A stretch of 64,000 bases of DNA from Mycolicibacterium iranicum (GCF_002101705.1 NZ_LQPC01000027.1:1-64000); one strand, 5' to 3'. Shown: positions 21,362 to 31,761, counted from the first letter of the stretch. Made by a program: numbers and translations. The notes: generated from the sequence alone by a model not told the origin.

Positions 21362-23188
21362 ATGTGCGTCGCGTGCGAATGGGCGCCGCATTTCGCCGCG
21401 TTCGGTCGTCGCGCAACGTTTTCGATCCAAGCCGACCGGCGGACCGTGCTGCGCGCCGCTGCGGTGACGGCCGTCATCGCGACGGCGGCCGCGTGCTCGG
21501 CTGAGCCGGCGTCGGGGACCGAGGATCCGCCCATCGAGACGAGGCCCGCGGATTTCGTCTTCCACAATGGCCGCGTCTACACGGTGGACGAATCGGCCCC
21601 GTGGGCCGACGCCGTCGCCGTGACCGGGAAGACGATCACCTGGGTCGGGGACAGCGCCGCAGCGCTGACGTTCGCCGGTCCTGATACCCAGGTCATCGAC
21701 CTGAACGGCAAACTGCTCATGCCCGGCTTCGTGGAAGGTCACACACATCCGTTCCTCGGGTCTTTCCTGACATCGGGAGTCGACCTCCAGGTGCCGACGC
21801 TGGCCGAGGCGCTCGACGCCATCGCCGCCTACGCCAAGGCCAACCCGGCCGGGGCGGTCCGCGGATTCGGTTGGCGGGTGGACATGTTCGGGCCGCTCGG
21901 CCCCACCCGCGCGGAGCTCGATCGCGTGCTGCCCGACCGTCCTGGCTTCTTCTTCGCAGTCGACGGCCACAGCCTGTGGGCCAACAGCAGGGCCCTCGAG
22001 ATGGCCGGGGTCGGCCGCAACACCCCCGACCCGGTCCCTGGCTTCAGCTACTACGCCCGCGACGAGGACGGCGAGCCCACGGGATACGTCCTGGAGGTGA
22101 ATGCGGTCCTCGGCCTCGTCGACGCCGTCGAGCCCATCTCGCCGGAGACCATGGGGACGCTGATCGCGGGCTGGCTTCCGAAGGCCTCCGCGGCCGGCAT
22201 CACCTCGGTGTTCGATGCGGGGGTTCCGCCCATCGGGGACGACCAGGGGTCGATCCTGCGGATCTACACCGACATCGAGAAGCGCGATCTGCTGCCGTTC
22301 CGGGTAATTGCGTCGTACTCGGTGCGAGAGACGCCGATCGAGGGCACGGTCGAGAAATTCACCGCGCTCCGCGACGAGATTGGGAGCGACTTGGTCTCGG
22401 TCGATGTCGTGAAGATCATCGGCGACGGCACCCAGGGCGGCTATACCGCGTGGCTGCTCGAGCCCTACGCTGACAAACCCGATTCGACCGGCGCCTCCCC
22501 GTTCACCGAGGAGCAGTGGCATCGGCTTGTAGGGGACGTCGACGCCGCAGGCTACGACGTGCACATCCACGCCTGCGGCGAACGTACGGCACGCGTGGGG
22601 CTCGACGCCATCGAACGCGCCATCGCCGCCAATCCCCCGCGCGACCGCCGCCACGCCGTCGCTCACCTGGTCTATGTGGAGGACAGCGACGCGCCGAGAT
22701 TCGGGCAGTTGGGCGTCACCGCGCAGTTCTCGGCGAACTGGATGTCGGCCGACCCGGACACGATCGAGAACATGGGCGCACGTTACGGCGCGCCGCGCAA
22801 GGACCTCCTGTACCGGGCGCAGGACGTGCTGCGGTCCGGCGGCCGCGTCTCACTGGGCACGGATTGGCCCGCGGCAGGCTACTTCTCCACCTACAAGCCG
22901 CTGGATTCCATCCAGATCGGGGTGACGCGGCAGTTGATCGGTGCCCCGGGTGCGCCGGTGCTCGCTCCTGCGGATCAGGCGCTCACCGTCGAGGAGGCGG
23001 TGCACGCGAACACGTTGGGCGCGGCGTATCAGCTCAGGCTCGACGACCGGGTCGGCTCAGTGGAGGCGGGCAAGCTGGCCGATCTGATCGTGTTGGACCG
23101 CAACATTTTCGAGATCGACCCACACGACATCCACGGTGCGACGGTGACGATGACGATGATGGACGGCCGGATCCGCCATCAGGCGTAA
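21362..23188 (+). CDS. Exported (Tat, lipoprotein-like) amidohydrolase, YtcJ/AepA family
   Basis: 608 aa, ATG 21362, 6 bp after the DUF4191 gene. A twin-arginine signal (DRRTVLRAAAV, residues about 26-36) is followed by a lipobox-like ATAAAC near residue 45, suggesting a lipid-anchored Tat substrate. Amidohydrolase family 3 features are HxH in PGFVEGHTHPF, a lysine/metal region VVKIIGDGTQGGYT, His in HIHACGERTARVGLDAIERA, AHLVYVED and Asp in SLGTDWPAAG. Substrate unknown. It is not at this place in M. tuberculosis, so it is an insertion relative to that order. A cytosolic paralogue is at 52.5 kb. Confidence 0.85.
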   Translation: MCVACEWAPHFAAFGRRATFSIQADRRTVLRAAAVTAVIATAAACSAEPASGTEDPPIETRPADFVFHNGRVYTVDESAPWADAVAVTGKTITWVGDSAAALTFAGPDTQVIDLNGKLLMPGFVEGHTHPFLGSFLTSGVDLQVPTLAEALDAIAAYAKANPAGAVRGFGWRVDMFGPLGPTRAELDRVLPDRPGFFFAVDGHSLWANSRALEMAGVGRNTPDPVPGFSYYARDEDGEPTGYVLEVNAVLGLVDAVEPISPETMGTLIAGWLPKASAAGITSVFDAGVPPIGDDQGSILRIYTDIEKRDLLPFRVIASYSVRETPIEGTVEKFTALRDEIGSDLVSVDVVKIIGDGTQGGYTAWLLEPYADKPDSTGASPFTEEQWHRLVGDVDAAGYDVHIHACGERTARVGLDAIERAIAANPPRDRRHAVAHLVYVEDSDAPRFGQLGVTAQFSANWMSADPDTIENMGARYGAPRKDLLYRAQDVLRSGGRVSLGTDWPAAGYFSTYKPLDSIQIGVTRQLIGAPGAPVLAPADQALTVEEAVHANTLGAAYQLRLDDRVGSVEAGKLADLIVLDRNIFEIDPHDIHGATVTMTMMDGRIRHQA

Positions 23189-23656
23189 CTAGCGCCTCAC
23201 CACCGCTGTTTTCGTCGCCAGGTCGTGCAGCCCGCGCAGGTCGGAATCGGTGAACAGCGCCGGGATCACGAGGGTGATCAGCAGACCGCGAGCCAGCGCG
23301 CGCCCCGATCCGACGTGGGTGCGGTTGTCGACGGCGACCACCTTGAGACCGAGCAGGAGCTGGCCCGGGGTGAAGCCGAACAGTCGCACCGAGACGATGC
23401 CGAGCACCAGCCAAACGACGAGCACCGCCGTCGAGAGGGCACCCAGGCTGATCCATCCGAACGTCATCGCCAACGCCGCCAGCCCGTAGGACACCAGCCA
23501 GTCGACGCAGAGCGCCGCGATTCGACGGCCGAAGCGGGCGATCGAGCCGGGACCCGTCTCGGGAAATCCGAGGCGTTCGCCGGGATAGGTGGATCGCTGG
23601 CCGGAATCGTCTGATTGCGACGGTCCCGAAAGCCAGGACCCAATGGTGCGGGCCAT
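23189..23656 (-). CDS. RDD-family membrane protein
   Basis: 155 aa, ATG 23656, starting 1 bp after the stop of the convergent amidohydrolase. It has the RDD pattern: RIAALCVDWLVSYGLAAL (Arg, Asp-Asp type signature with a single D), a second hydrophobic span at GALSTAVLVVWLVLGIVSV, QLLLGLKVVAVDNRTHVG, and a third span near the C-terminus. Equivalent to Rv2219A. Function unknown. It is divergent from glnA1 across a region containing a GlnR-type operator. Confidence 0.88.
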   Translation of the reverse strand: MARTIGSWLSGPSQSDDSGQRSTYPGERLGFPETGPGSIARFGRRIAALCVDWLVSYGLAALAMTFGWISLGALSTAVLVVWLVLGIVSVRLFGFTPGQLLLGLKVVAVDNRTHVGSGRALARGLLITLVIPALFTDSDLRGLHDLATKTAVVRR

Positions 23657-23717
23657 GCTGTAAGGATAGGTGGCGGCCGGGAACGCCTCGGCAGGGCCGC
23701 ATATGCGGGCACGCGTA

Positions 23718-23752
23718 ACGTCCGCGCAACATGCGGTTGACTGCCGTGCAAC
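23718..23752 (+). promoter_or_regulatory. GlnR-type operator upstream of glnA1
   Basis: Four AC dinucleotides lie in exact register: 23718-19, 23729-30, 23740-41 and 23751-52 (AC-n9-AC-n9-AC-n9-AC). The two half-boxes read GTAAC-n6-GCAAC and TTGAC-n6-GCAAC. This is the a-site/b-site layout known for the OmpR-type nitrogen regulator GlnR in actinobacteria. It lies about 50 bp before the glnA1 GTG, as expected for activation under nitrogen limitation. Confidence 0.75.
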
Positions 23753-23803
23753 ATCGTGTCCATAGCGTCACCGGCGGGCTACCGAGTCAAAGGAGAGCAA
23801 TAA

Positions 23804-25240
23804 GTGGCAGAAAAGACCGCCGACGACATCATCAAGCTGATCAAGGACGAACAGGTCGAGTACGTCGACATCCGGTTCTGCGATCTGCCAGGTGTCGTCC
23901 AGCACTTCTCGATCCCGGCTTCGGCGTTCGATGAGAGCGTCTTCGAGGACGGCCTTGCGTTCGACGGTTCGTCGGTGCGCGGGTTCCAGTCGATCCACGA
24001 ATCGGACATGATGCTGCTGCCGGATCCCGCAACCGCGCGCATCGACCCGTTCCGGGCCGCCAAGACGCTCAACCTGAACTTCTTCGTGCACGACCCGTTC
24101 ACCAGGGAGGCCTACTCGCGGGACCCGCGCAACGTCGCCCGCAAGGCCGAGAACTACCTCGCCAGCACCGGAATCGCCGACACCTGCTACTTCGGCGCCG
24201 AGGCCGAGTTCTACATCTTCGACTCGGTGAGCTTCGACTCGCGCATCAACGGCACGTTCTACGAGGTCGACTCCGAGTCGGGCTGGTGGAACACGGGTGA
24301 GCCGCTCGAGGCCGACGGCAGCCCGAACCGCGGCTACAAGGTCCGCCCCAAGGGTGGCTACTTCCCCGTCGCGCCTTACGACCACTACGTCGACCTGCGC
24401 GACGAGATGGCCACCAATCTGCAGAACGCCGGATTCGTGCTCGAGCGCGGTCACCACGAGGTCGGCACCGCCGGCCAGGCCGAGATCAACTACAAGTTCA
24501 ACACGTTGCTGCACGCGGCCGACGACGTCCTGCTGTTCAAATACATCATCAAGAACACGGCGTGGGCCAACGGCAAGACCGTCACCTTCATGCCCAAGCC
24601 GCTGTTCGGTGACAACGGCTCCGGCATGCATGCCCACCAGTCGCTGTGGAAGGACGGCAAGCCGCTGTTCCACGACGAGTCGGGCTACGCCGGCCTGTCG
24701 GATCTCGCCCGGCACTACATCGGCGGCATCCTGCACCACGCGCCGTCGCTGCTGGCGTTCACCAACCCGACGGTGAACTCTTACAAGCGTCTGGTGCCGG
24801 GTTACGAGGCGCCGATCAACCTGGTGTACAGCCAGCGCAACCGGTCGGCGTGTGTGCGTATCCCGATCACCGGTAACAACCCGAAGGCCAAGCGCCTCGA
24901 GTTCCGCTGCCCGGACAGCTCGGGCAACCCGTACCTGGCGTTCGCGGCGATGCTGATGGCCGGCATCGACGGCATCAAGAAGAAGATCGAGCCGCTCGCC
25001 CCGGTCGACAAGGACCTCTACGAGCTGCCGCCCGAGGAAGCCGCGAACATCCCGCAGGCACCGACCTCGCTCGCGTCGGTGATCGACAAGCTCGAAGAGG
25101 ACCACGAGTACCTCACCGAGGGCGGCGTGTTCACCACCGACCTGATCGAGACCTGGATCTCGTACAAGCGGGAGAACGAGATCATGCCGATCCAGATCCG
25201 TCCTCACCCGTACGAGTTCTCGCTGTACTACGACGTGTAG
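23804..25240 (+). CDS. glnA1: Glutamine synthetase type I (GSI-beta)
   Basis: 478 aa, GTG 23804 preceded by AAAGGAGAG. It condenses glutamate, ammonia and ATP into glutamine. Visible signatures are [17 protein letters not shown], the metal-binding region [27 protein letters not shown], the ATP-binding [18 protein letters not shown] and [10 protein letters not shown]. The adenylylation loop [10 protein letters not shown] near residue 400 carries the Tyr modified by GlnE, which is encoded downstream at 27.4 kb. A GlnR-type box precedes it and a strong terminator follows. Confidence 0.97.
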   Translation: MAEKTADDIIKLIKDEQVEYVDIRFCDLPGVVQHFSIPASAFDESVFEDGLAFDGSSVRGFQSIHESDMMLLPDPATARIDPFRAAKTLNLNFFVHDPFTREAYSRDPRNVARKAENYLASTGIADTCYFGAEAEFYIFDSVSFDSRINGTFYEVDSESGWWNTGEPLEADGSPNRGYKVRPKGGYFPVAPYDHYVDLRDEMATNLQNAGFVLERGHHEVGTAGQAEINYKFNTLLHAADDVLLFKYIIKNTAWANGKTVTFMPKPLFGDNGSGMHAHQSLWKDGKPLFHDESGYAGLSDLARHYIGGILHHAPSLLAFTNPTVNSYKRLVPGYEAPINLVYSQRNRSACVRIPITGNNPKAKRLEFRCPDSSGNPYLAFAAMLMAGIDGIKKKIEPLAPVDKDLYELPPEEAANIPQAPTSLASVIDKLEEDHEYLTEGGVFTTDLIETWISYKRENEIMPIQIRPHPYEFSLYYDV

Positions 25241-25268
25241 TCGGCAACGTTTTAGTCGCTCAGCGACG

Positions 25269-25307
25269 GCCGGGTGGCGCATTCGGGTGTCACCCGGCTT
25301 TCGTTTT
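25269..25307 (+). terminator. Rho-independent terminator of glnA1
   Basis: GCCGGGTG (25269-25276) pairs perfectly with CACCCGGC (25291-25298) around a 14-nt loop and is followed at once by TTTCGTTTT (25299-25307). It starts 29 bp after the glnA1 stop. Confidence 0.85.
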
Positions 25308-25365
25308 GGTCCCGATCCGGCAGGGACAGAAACGGACTGCGGTCCGTAAGAGTAGGCTCACGCGC

Positions 25366-25923
25366 ATGACTTCCCTGGATGCGCGTCTCGCGAGTTACTC
25401 GTCGCCGGTGCTGAGCGTCTTCCGCATCGTGTTCGGTCTCGTCTTCACCTTCCACGGCACGATGAAGCTGTTCGGCTGGCCACTGGGACAGGCCGTCCCG
25501 GTCGGCACATGGCCGTTCTGGTTCGCCGGTCTCCTCGAGTTCGTCCTCGGGATCCTGATCACCATCGGCCTGTTCACCCGCATCGCAGCGTTCATCGCCT
25601 CCGGCGAGATGGCCGTGGCCTACCTGTGGCAGCACTGGGGCATCCTGGGCGGCACACCGGGAAGCTTCTGGCCCTATGACGCTCAAGCGGGCGGCAACGG
25701 CGGCGAGGCTTCGCTGCTGTTCTGCTTTGCGTTTCTGTTGCTCGCCACGCTCGGCGGCGGCGCGCTGTCGGTCGACGGGCGCCGCCGGGTCGCGGGCGGT
25801 TCAGGCGTGCGACGCGGCCGGGTCGTCACCGGGACCGCAGCTCCCCCGGTCACCGCGGCGCCTGCCGCCCAACCTGTCCGCCGCGGCGGGCTGCTGAGCC
25901 GGTTCCGCCGGCCGCGGAATTAG
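25366..25923 (+). CDS. DoxX-family membrane protein
   Basis: 185 aa, ATG 25366. Four membrane segments are seen: VLSVFRIVFGLVFTFHG, a second at WPFWFAGLLEFVLGILITIGL, a third at AAFIASGEMAVAYLW and a fourth at LLFCFAFLLLATLGGGAL. The family motif is HGTMKLFGWP near residue 30. A basic, Ala/Pro-rich cytosolic tail of about 45 residues follows. DoxX proteins are associated with thiosulfate/quinone chemistry or, in M. tuberculosis, with a membrane oxidoreductase complex; the specific role here is unknown. It overlaps the convergent LLM gene by 4 bp. Confidence 0.85.
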   Translation: MTSLDARLASYSSPVLSVFRIVFGLVFTFHGTMKLFGWPLGQAVPVGTWPFWFAGLLEFVLGILITIGLFTRIAAFIASGEMAVAYLWQHWGILGGTPGSFWPYDAQAGGNGGEASLLFCFAFLLLATLGGGALSVDGRRRVAGGSGVRRGRVVTGTAAPPVTAAPAAQPVRRGGLLSRFRRPRN

Positions 25924-26780
25924 TCGTCTAACCGCAAGTCCTTGCGGAACCGGCGCATCCCGTCGATCTTCTGATCGAGGGATGCGTCGGGTCCGCTGTA
26001 GAACATCCACGGCATCGTGATGATGCCCGTGATCCCGCCGGCCGCCGCGCGCTCGAAATGTTCGGGCAGGAAAGCGTCGGTCAGCGGAGTAATGACCTCG
26101 AAATCGTCCATCCCCAGGCCTTTTTCGGCGCGTAGCTGCCGCACGAACGCGACCCGCTCCAGCGCCTGGTCGGTGGTGATCAGATCACCGATCCAGCCGT
26201 CGTGGCGCGCCGCGCGGCGCAGCGCGATGTCCGACAGCCCGCCGACGTAGATCGGGATCGGTGGCGGCGTCGGTTCCATCTCCAGGCGCGGGGCGTTGTA
26301 GAACTCGCCGGAGAACTCCGTCCACCCCGGCGACCACAGCGCCTTCATCAGCTCCAACATCTCGTCGGTGCGCTTGCCGCGACGCTCGAACTGCTGGCCC
26401 AGCAGCTCGAACTCCTCCCGGCACCACCCCACCCCGATTCCGAGCTCCAGCCGACCGGAGGCCAGAACCGCCGCAGTACCAATCGCTTTGGCCGCCGAGT
26501 ACGGGTCCCGCATCGCAGGTAGGTACACCGTCGTCACGAAACGCAGACGCGAGGTGACCAGCGCGACCGCGCCGATCATCACCCATGGGTCCGGCCAATC
26601 GGTGAACGCCTCCCACCGCCTCTTGCCGTCCTTGGTGTACGGATACGGCGTCTTCAGCGTTTCCAGATTGATGACGTGATCGGGGATCGCCATCCCGTGG
26701 TAACCGAGATCATCTGCGGCCTTGGCGATCTCGACCGCTTCACGCGTGTCGAGAAAGGCGGTCGACACATAGAACTTCAT
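25920..26780 (-). CDS. LLM-class F420-dependent oxidoreductase
   Basis: 286 aa; ATG 26780 (MKFYVSTAFLD) overlaps the stop of the upstream thioesterase gene (ATGA), so the two are translationally coupled. It is a luciferase-like TIM-barrel: GYHGMAIPDHV near residue 33, RLRFVTTVYLPAMRDPYSAAKAIGTAAVLSGRLELGIGVGW-type region, and PIYVGGLSDIALRRAARHDGWI. In mycobacteria such proteins mostly use coenzyme F420. Substrate unknown. Confidence 0.85.
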   Translation of the reverse strand: MKFYVSTAFLDTREAVEIAKAADDLGYHGMAIPDHVINLETLKTPYPYTKDGKRRWEAFTDWPDPWVMIGAVALVTSRLRFVTTVYLPAMRDPYSAAKAIGTAAVLASGRLELGIGVGWCREEFELLGQQFERRGKRTDEMLELMKALWSPGWTEFSGEFYNAPRLEMEPTPPPIPIYVGGLSDIALRRAARHDGWIGDLITTDQALERVAFVRQLRAEKGLGMDDFEVITPLTDAFLPEHFERAAAGGITGIITMPWMFYSGPDASLDQKIDGMRRFRKDLRLDD

Positions 26781-27406
26781 CCGGCGTCTCGCGCCCACGC
26801 GGGTTTGATGAACACGCCTTCGGCTTCGACGGTAACGCCGTCGGCGTCCTTGAGGTAGCCGCGGGCGTAGGTCTTGACGCCCTCTGAGCGCTCGACGAAT
26901 GCCTCGGCACGCACCCGCCCCAGCGGGGTTCCCCGCACGTAGCGCAGGCTGATGGTGCCCGTGAACTTCGGTTGGTTCAGACCCTCGCTGGCCACTTCAC
27001 CAAGGATGTGGTCGAGTAGCAGCGCGCAGATTCCGCCGTGCACCCATCCGGGCGGCCCCTCATAGGCTTGGCCGAGTGTGAACTCGCTCCAGCACGTCCC
27101 GTCGGCCTCGTGTTCGATGATCATCGGCGGGGCGATCGCATTACGCAGTCCCACAGCCGGATTGGCCCACGCCAGCGGTCGTCCCGTGTCGGCGTGCCGC
27201 AGGGTGGATGTGGCCGTGCGACAGTCACGCTCCAGCAGTTCGGCGGCCGCGGTGAGATGGCCGAGCGCTTGCCGGACCGTCGCGTCGTCGACCGCGGTGT
27301 GGATGCTCGCGTCGATCAGCCGCCTCAGCTCGTCGGCGACCGGCACGTAGCTGGCACGCTGCCGCGCGTACTCGTCGGCGGTGATGACGTCGAACGGGAA
27401 CTGCAT
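26777..27406 (-). CDS. PaaI-like hotdog thioesterase
   Basis: 209 aa; start at ATG 27406 (MQFPFDVITADEY); the open frame continues 33 codons upstream into glnE and has no support. An N-terminal helical part (about 75 residues) precedes a hotdog domain with GWVHGGICALLLDHILGEV (conserved His-Gly-Gly and Asp), LRYVRGTPLG and GVTVEAEGVFI. Probably an acyl-CoA thioesterase. It is the first gene of a two-gene unit with the LLM oxidoreductase, close behind glnE (5 bp). Confidence 0.85.
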   Translation of the reverse strand: MQFPFDVITADEYARQRASYVPVADELRRLIDASIHTAVDDATVRQALGHLTAAAELLERDCRTATSTLRHADTGRPLAWANPAVGLRNAIAPPMIIEHEADGTCWSEFTLGQAYEGPPGWVHGGICALLLDHILGEVASEGLNQPKFTGTISLRYVRGTPLGRVRAEAFVERSEGVKTYARGYLKDADGVTVEAEGVFIKPAWARDAG

Positions 27407-27411
27407 CAGAC

Positions 27412-30396
27412 CTAGCCTCCGAACACTCTGAGCACCACGGCTTTTGCCCTGCGCGTCACACGCAGATAGTTGTCGAGAAACTCGCCGCCGTCGCCGTTGG
27501 GCCACCCGGCGGCCACGGCCACCGCGTTGAGCAGTTTTCCTGGCCCCGGCAGCTGATCGGTGGGCTTACCCCGCACGAGCACCAGCGCGTTGCGCGCGCG
27601 GGTCGCCGTCAGCCACGCGTCGCGCAGAAGTTCGATGTCGCCCTCGGCGATCAACTCGGCCGCCCCGATGGCGTTGAGCGCCTCCAGTGTCGAGGTGTTG
27701 TGCAGCGCCGGGATTTTGTGCGCGAACCGCAGCTGAAGCAGCTGCACCGTCCATTCGATGTCGGCCAATCCGCCCCGGCCCAGCTTGGTGTGCGTCTTTG
27801 GGTCGGCACCGCGCGGAAGACGTTCGGCATCCACCCGCGCTTTGATGCGACGGATCTCCTGGACCGCCTCGGGTGACACCCCGCCCGCCGGATAGCGCGT
27901 CTTGTCGACCATGATCAGGAACCGCTCCCCCAGCTCAAGATCGCCTGCGACGCGGTGCGCACGCAGCAGAGCCTGGATCTCCCAGGGCTGCGCCCACTGT
28001 GTGTAGTAGGCCTCGTAGGACGCCAGCGTCCGGACCAGCGGACCGCTGCGCCCCTCTGGTCGCAGGTTGGCGTCGACTTCGAGCGGCGGGTCGGCGCTGG
28101 GTGTGCCCAGCCTTGCTCGGACCTGTTCGGCCACGGTTACCGACCACTTCACCGCGACCGATTCCTCCACGCCCGCATGGGGTTCGCAGACGAACATCAC
28201 GTCGGCGTCGGAGCCGTAGCCGAGTTCACCTCCGCCGAGTCGGCCCATCCCGATGACGGCGATCCGCGCGGGCGGACCGCCCTCGGGTGCATTCGCCCGG
28301 ATGATCGCGTCCAGCGCTGCCTGCAGCACCGCGACCCACACCATGGTGAGCTGCTTGCACACCGCGGTCACGTCCAGCATGCCCAAAAGATCGGCTGATG
28401 CGATGCGGGCCAGCTCGCGCCGCCGCAGCGACCGTGCCGCCGCGATCGCCCGCAGTGGATCGGAATGCCGGGCCGCCGAGGCCACCAGGGACTTTGCGAA
28501 CCCTTCGGTGTCGACGTCACAGAGCTTGGGCCCGTTGGGGCCGTCGGCATACAGCTGAATCACCTCGGGTGCTCGCATCAACAGTTCGGGGACATACGCC
28601 GACGTTCCGAGCACGTGCATCAACCGCTTGGCCACCGCACCTTCGTCGCGCAGCGTGGCCAAGAACCAACGCTGTTCGGAGAGTTCGTCGCTGATTCTGC
28701 GGTAGTTCAGCAGGCCGGCGTCCGGGTCGGGTGTGTCGGAGAGCCAGTCGAGCAGGGTGGGCAGCAGCACCTGCTGAACGCGGCCGCGGCGGCCGGAGCT
28801 CCCGGTGAGCGCGGCCAGATGGGTCAGTGCGCTCTGCGGTCCCTCGTAGCCGAGCGCGGCGAGCTGACGTTCGGCGGCATCGGTGCTCATTCCGTCCGAA
28901 AGCCCAAGGGAGGCTTCACCAACCGACTCCAGCAAGGGTTGATAAAACAGCTTTGCGTGCAGCCTCGACACCCGGTGGCTCTGCCGCTTGAGCTCCTCAC
29001 GCAAGACCCCGAGGGCGTCGTGGCGGCCGTCGGGCCGCATGTGGGCGGCCCGGGCCAGCCAGCGCATCGCCTCTTCGTCATCGGCCTCCGGCAGCATATG
29101 GGTGCGCTTGAGGCGTTGCAGCTGCAGTCGATGTTCGAGCAGGCGCAAAAACTCGTAGGACGCCGTCATGTTCGCCGAGTCGTCGCGTCCGATGTAACCA
29201 CCCTCGCCCAGCGCCGCCAGGGCGTTCACGGTCGAGGCGACGTGCAGCGAGTTGTCGTTGCGGCCGTGGACGAGCTGCAGCAGTTGGACGGCGAACTCGA
29301 CGTCACGCAGACCGCCTGTGCCGAGCTTGATTTCGCGGGTTCGCACGCCTGCGGGTACCAGTTCCTCGACGCGCCTGCGCATGGCCTGCACCTCGGGCAC
29401 GAAGTCCTCGCGCTCGGACGCCGTCCACACCATCGGCATCAGCGCCTCGATGTAGCGGGCACCCAACTCCATGTCACCGGCGGCGGGGCGCGCCTTCAGC
29501 AGTGCCTGGAACTCCCACGTCTTGGCCCAGCGCTCGTAGTAGGCGATGTGCGAGTCCAGCGTCCGCACCAATTGGCCCTGCTTGCCTTCGGGACGCAGAC
29601 CCGCGTCGACCTCGAAGAACGCATCGGATGCCAGCCGCATCATCTCACCGGCGATCCTGGTGGCCAGCGCCAGGCTGCTGTGCGAGTCGTCGTCGGTGAC
29701 GAAGATGACGTCGACGTCGCTGACGTAGTTCAGTTCCCTGGCACCGCACTTACCCATCGCGACGACGGTCAGCGCGGGCGACGGCTTGTCACCGCACACC
29801 GAGGCCGTCACGACGCGAAGCGCGGCGGCCAGCGCCGCATCGGCGAGGTCGGAGAGGTGTTCACCGACGACGGTGAACGGCAGCACGGGTTCGTTCTCCA
29901 CCGTGGATGCGACGTCCAGTGCGGCCAGGACGAGCAACCGGTCGCGATACAGGGTGCGCAGTGGCGGGACCGCGGCATGGGCGGAACCCGTTGTCTCGTC
30001 TGCCTGTTCGGCGAACATCTCCCGCAGTTCCTGCGCCGAGGGCAGCTTCACCGGTCCCGCGATCAGGCGCCACGACGCGGGGTTGGCGATCAGGTGGTCG
30101 CCGAGAGCCAGCGAGGATCCGAGGACCGCGAACAGCCGTCCACGCAGACTTTTGTCCTTGAGCAGTGCGGCGTCGACCTCGGCCCAGCCGGGCCCGAGCG
30201 CTTCCGACAGCCGCACGATCGACTTGAGGGCGGTGTCGGCGTCCGGCGCGCGCGACAGCGACCACAACAGTTCGACGTGGGCGTCGGTGTTCCACCCGAG
30301 GGCGTCGAGGTCGTTCTGCGCCCTGGGTTCCACGAGTCCGAGCCGACCGACGCCGGGCAGCTTCGGTCGCTGCGTCGCGGGTTTGGGCACGCTCAT
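27412..30396 (-). CDS. glnE: Glutamine synthetase adenylyltransferase/deadenylase
   Basis: 994 aa, ATG 30396. The bifunctional enzyme modifies the Tyr of GlnA1. Two nucleotidyltransferase domains are visible: the N-terminal one near residue 215 with [19 protein letters not shown] and the C-terminal one near residue 710 with [19 protein letters not shown]. Each is followed by the LRPEG motif (residues about 265 and 765), as in the tandem GlnE fold with helical regulatory segments. It lies between glnA1 and glnA2 as in Rv2220-Rv2222c and starts 24 bp after glnA2 on the same strand, so it is probably cotranscribed with it. Confidence 0.96.
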   Translation of the reverse strand: MSVPKPATQRPKLPGVGRLGLVEPRAQNDLDALGWNTDAHVELLWSLSRAPDADTALKSIVRLSEALGPGWAEVDAALLKDKSLRGRLFAVLGSSLALGDHLIANPASWRLIAGPVKLPSAQELREMFAEQADETTGSAHAAVPPLRTLYRDRLLVLAALDVASTVENEPVLPFTVVGEHLSDLADAALAAALRVVTASVCGDKPSPALTVVAMGKCGARELNYVSDVDVIFVTDDDSHSSLALATRIAGEMMRLASDAFFEVDAGLRPEGKQGQLVRTLDSHIAYYERWAKTWEFQALLKARPAAGDMELGARYIEALMPMVWTASEREDFVPEVQAMRRRVEELVPAGVRTREIKLGTGGLRDVEFAVQLLQLVHGRNDNSLHVASTVNALAALGEGGYIGRDDSANMTASYEFLRLLEHRLQLQRLKRTHMLPEADDEEAMRWLARAAHMRPDGRHDALGVLREELKRQSHRVSRLHAKLFYQPLLESVGEASLGLSDGMSTDAAERQLAALGYEGPQSALTHLAALTGSSGRRGRVQQVLLPTLLDWLSDTPDPDAGLLNYRRISDELSEQRWFLATLRDEGAVAKRLMHVLGTSAYVPELLMRAPEVIQLYADGPNGPKLCDVDTEGFAKSLVASAARHSDPLRAIAAARSLRRRELARIASADLLGMLDVTAVCKQLTMVWVAVLQAALDAIIRANAPEGGPPARIAVIGMGRLGGGELGYGSDADVMFVCEPHAGVEESVAVKWSVTVAEQVRARLGTPSADPPLEVDANLRPEGRSGPLVRTLASYEAYYTQWAQPWEIQALLRAHRVAGDLELGERFLIMVDKTRYPAGGVSPEAVQEIRRIKARVDAERLPRGADPKTHTKLGRGGLADIEWTVQLLQLRFAHKIPALHNTSTLEALNAIGAAELIAEGDIELLRDAWLTATRARNALVLVRGKPTDQLPGPGKLLNAVAVAAGWPNGDGGEFLDNYLRVTRRAKAVVLRVFGG

Positions 30397-30420
30397 CAAG
30401 GTAGCGCGGCGCGCCCGCGC

Positions 30421-31761
30421 CTAGAGGGACAGGTAGGTCTTGAGCTCGTAGGGCGTGACGTGGCTGCGGTAGTTCGCCCACTCCTGCCGCTTGTTACGCA
30501 GGAAGAAATCGAACACGTGCTCGCCGAGCGCCTCAGCGACCAGTTCGGAGTTCTCCATCTGACCGAGTGCGTCACCAAGACTGCCCGGCAGCTCCTTGTA
30601 GCCCATCGCGCGGCGCTCTTCGGACGTCAGGCTCCAGACGTTGTCCTCGGCCTGGGGACCGAGGACATAGTTCTTCTCGATGCCGCGAAGGCCGGCCGCG
30701 AGTAGGACCGCGAACGTCAGGTACGGGTTGCAGGCCGAGTCGGGGCTGCGGACCTCGACGCGCCGTGACGACACCTTGTGCGGCGTGTACATCGGGACGC
30801 GCACCAGGGCCGACCTGTTGGCTGCGCCCCACGACGCGGCCGTCGGCGCTTCGCCGCCGTGCACCAGCCGCTTGTAGGAGTTCACCCACTGGTTGGTGAC
30901 GGCGCTGATCTCATTGGCGTGCTCGAGAATGCCTGCGATGAAGGACTTTCCGACGTCGGAGAGCTGTAGCGGATCGCCGGGACTGTGGAACGCGTTGGTC
31001 TCACCTTCGAACAGGCTCATGTGCGTGTGCATCGCCGACCCCGGGTGCTCGGCAAACGGCTTGGGCATGAACGAGGCCCGCACGCCGTCGCTGAGGGCGA
31101 CCTCTTTGACGAGATAGCGGAAGGTCATCACGTTGTCGGCCATCGACAGGGCATCGGCGTAGCGCAGGTCGATCTCCTGCTGACCGGGTGCACCCTCGTG
31201 GTGGCTGAACTCGACCGAGATGCCCATCTGCTCGAGCGCGTCGATCGCGTGACGGCGGAAGTTCGGTGCCGAGTCGTGGACCGCCTGGTCGAAGTAGCCG
31301 CCGTTGTCCGCCGGAACGGGCGGGGTGCCGTCGTCGGGTCCGGGCTTGAGAAGGAAGAACTCGATCTCGGGATGGACGTAGCAGGAGAAGCCGAGATCGC
31401 TGGCCTTGGACAGCTGCCGGCGTAGCACATGGCGCGAGTCGGCCCATGACGGCGAACCGTCGGGCATCGTGATGTCGCAGAACATGCGGGCGGAATGGTG
31501 CTTGCCGGAGCTGTCGGACCACGGCAGCACCTGGAACGTCGACGGATCGGGTCGGGCGACCATGTCCGCCTCTGACACGCGCGCGAAGCCCTCGATCGAG
31601 GAGCCGTCGAATCCGATGCCCTCTTCGAACGCGCCCTCGAGTTCAGCGGGGGCGATCGCAACCGACTTCAGGTATCCGAGCACGTCGGTGAACCACAGCC
31701 GGACGAAGCGGATGTCGCGTTCCTCCAGCGTGCGCAGCACGAATTCCTTCTGCCGATCCAT
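30421..31761 (-). CDS. glnA2: Glutamine synthetase GlnA2
   Basis: 446 aa, ATG 31761. It is a GSI-type enzyme of the alpha-like short class: FDGSSIEGFARVSEADM, YVHPEIEFFLL, SHHEGAPGQQEIDLRYADAL, MPKPFAEHPGSAMHTHMSLF and NRSALVRVPMYTP. There is no adenylylation Tyr motif like that of GlnA1, so GlnE probably does not control it. Equivalent to Rv2222c. Upstream of and cotranscribed with glnE. Confidence 0.95.
   Translation of the reverse strand: MDRQKEFVLRTLEERDIRFVRLWFTDVLGYLKSVAIAPAELEGAFEEGIGFDGSSIEGFARVSEADMVARPDPSTFQVLPWSDSSGKHHSARMFCDITMPDGSPSWADSRHVLRRQLSKASDLGFSCYVHPEIEFFLLKPGPDDGTPPVPADNGGYFDQAVHDSAPNFRRHAIDALEQMGISVEFSHHEGAPGQQEIDLRYADALSMADNVMTFRYLVKEVALSDGVRASFMPKPFAEHPGSAMHTHMSLFEGETNAFHSPGDPLQLSDVGKSFIAGILEHANEISAVTNQWVNSYKRLVHGGEAPTAASWGAANRSALVRVPMYTPHKVSSRRVEVRSPDSACNPYLTFAVLLAAGLRGIEKNYVLGPQAEDNVWSLTSEERRAMGYKELPGSLGDALGQMENSELVAEALGEHVFDFFLRNKRQEWANYRSHVTPYELKTYLSL

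Noticed and set aside
20522..22666. 714-aa minus-strand open frame
   Set aside because: Antisense of the DUF4191 and amidohydrolase genes, which have convincing motifs.
23768..25282. 504-aa minus-strand open frame
   Set aside because: Antisense of glnA1.
28465..30705. 746-aa plus-strand open frame
   Set aside because: Antisense of glnE; both GlnE nucleotidyltransferase domains are intact on the other strand.
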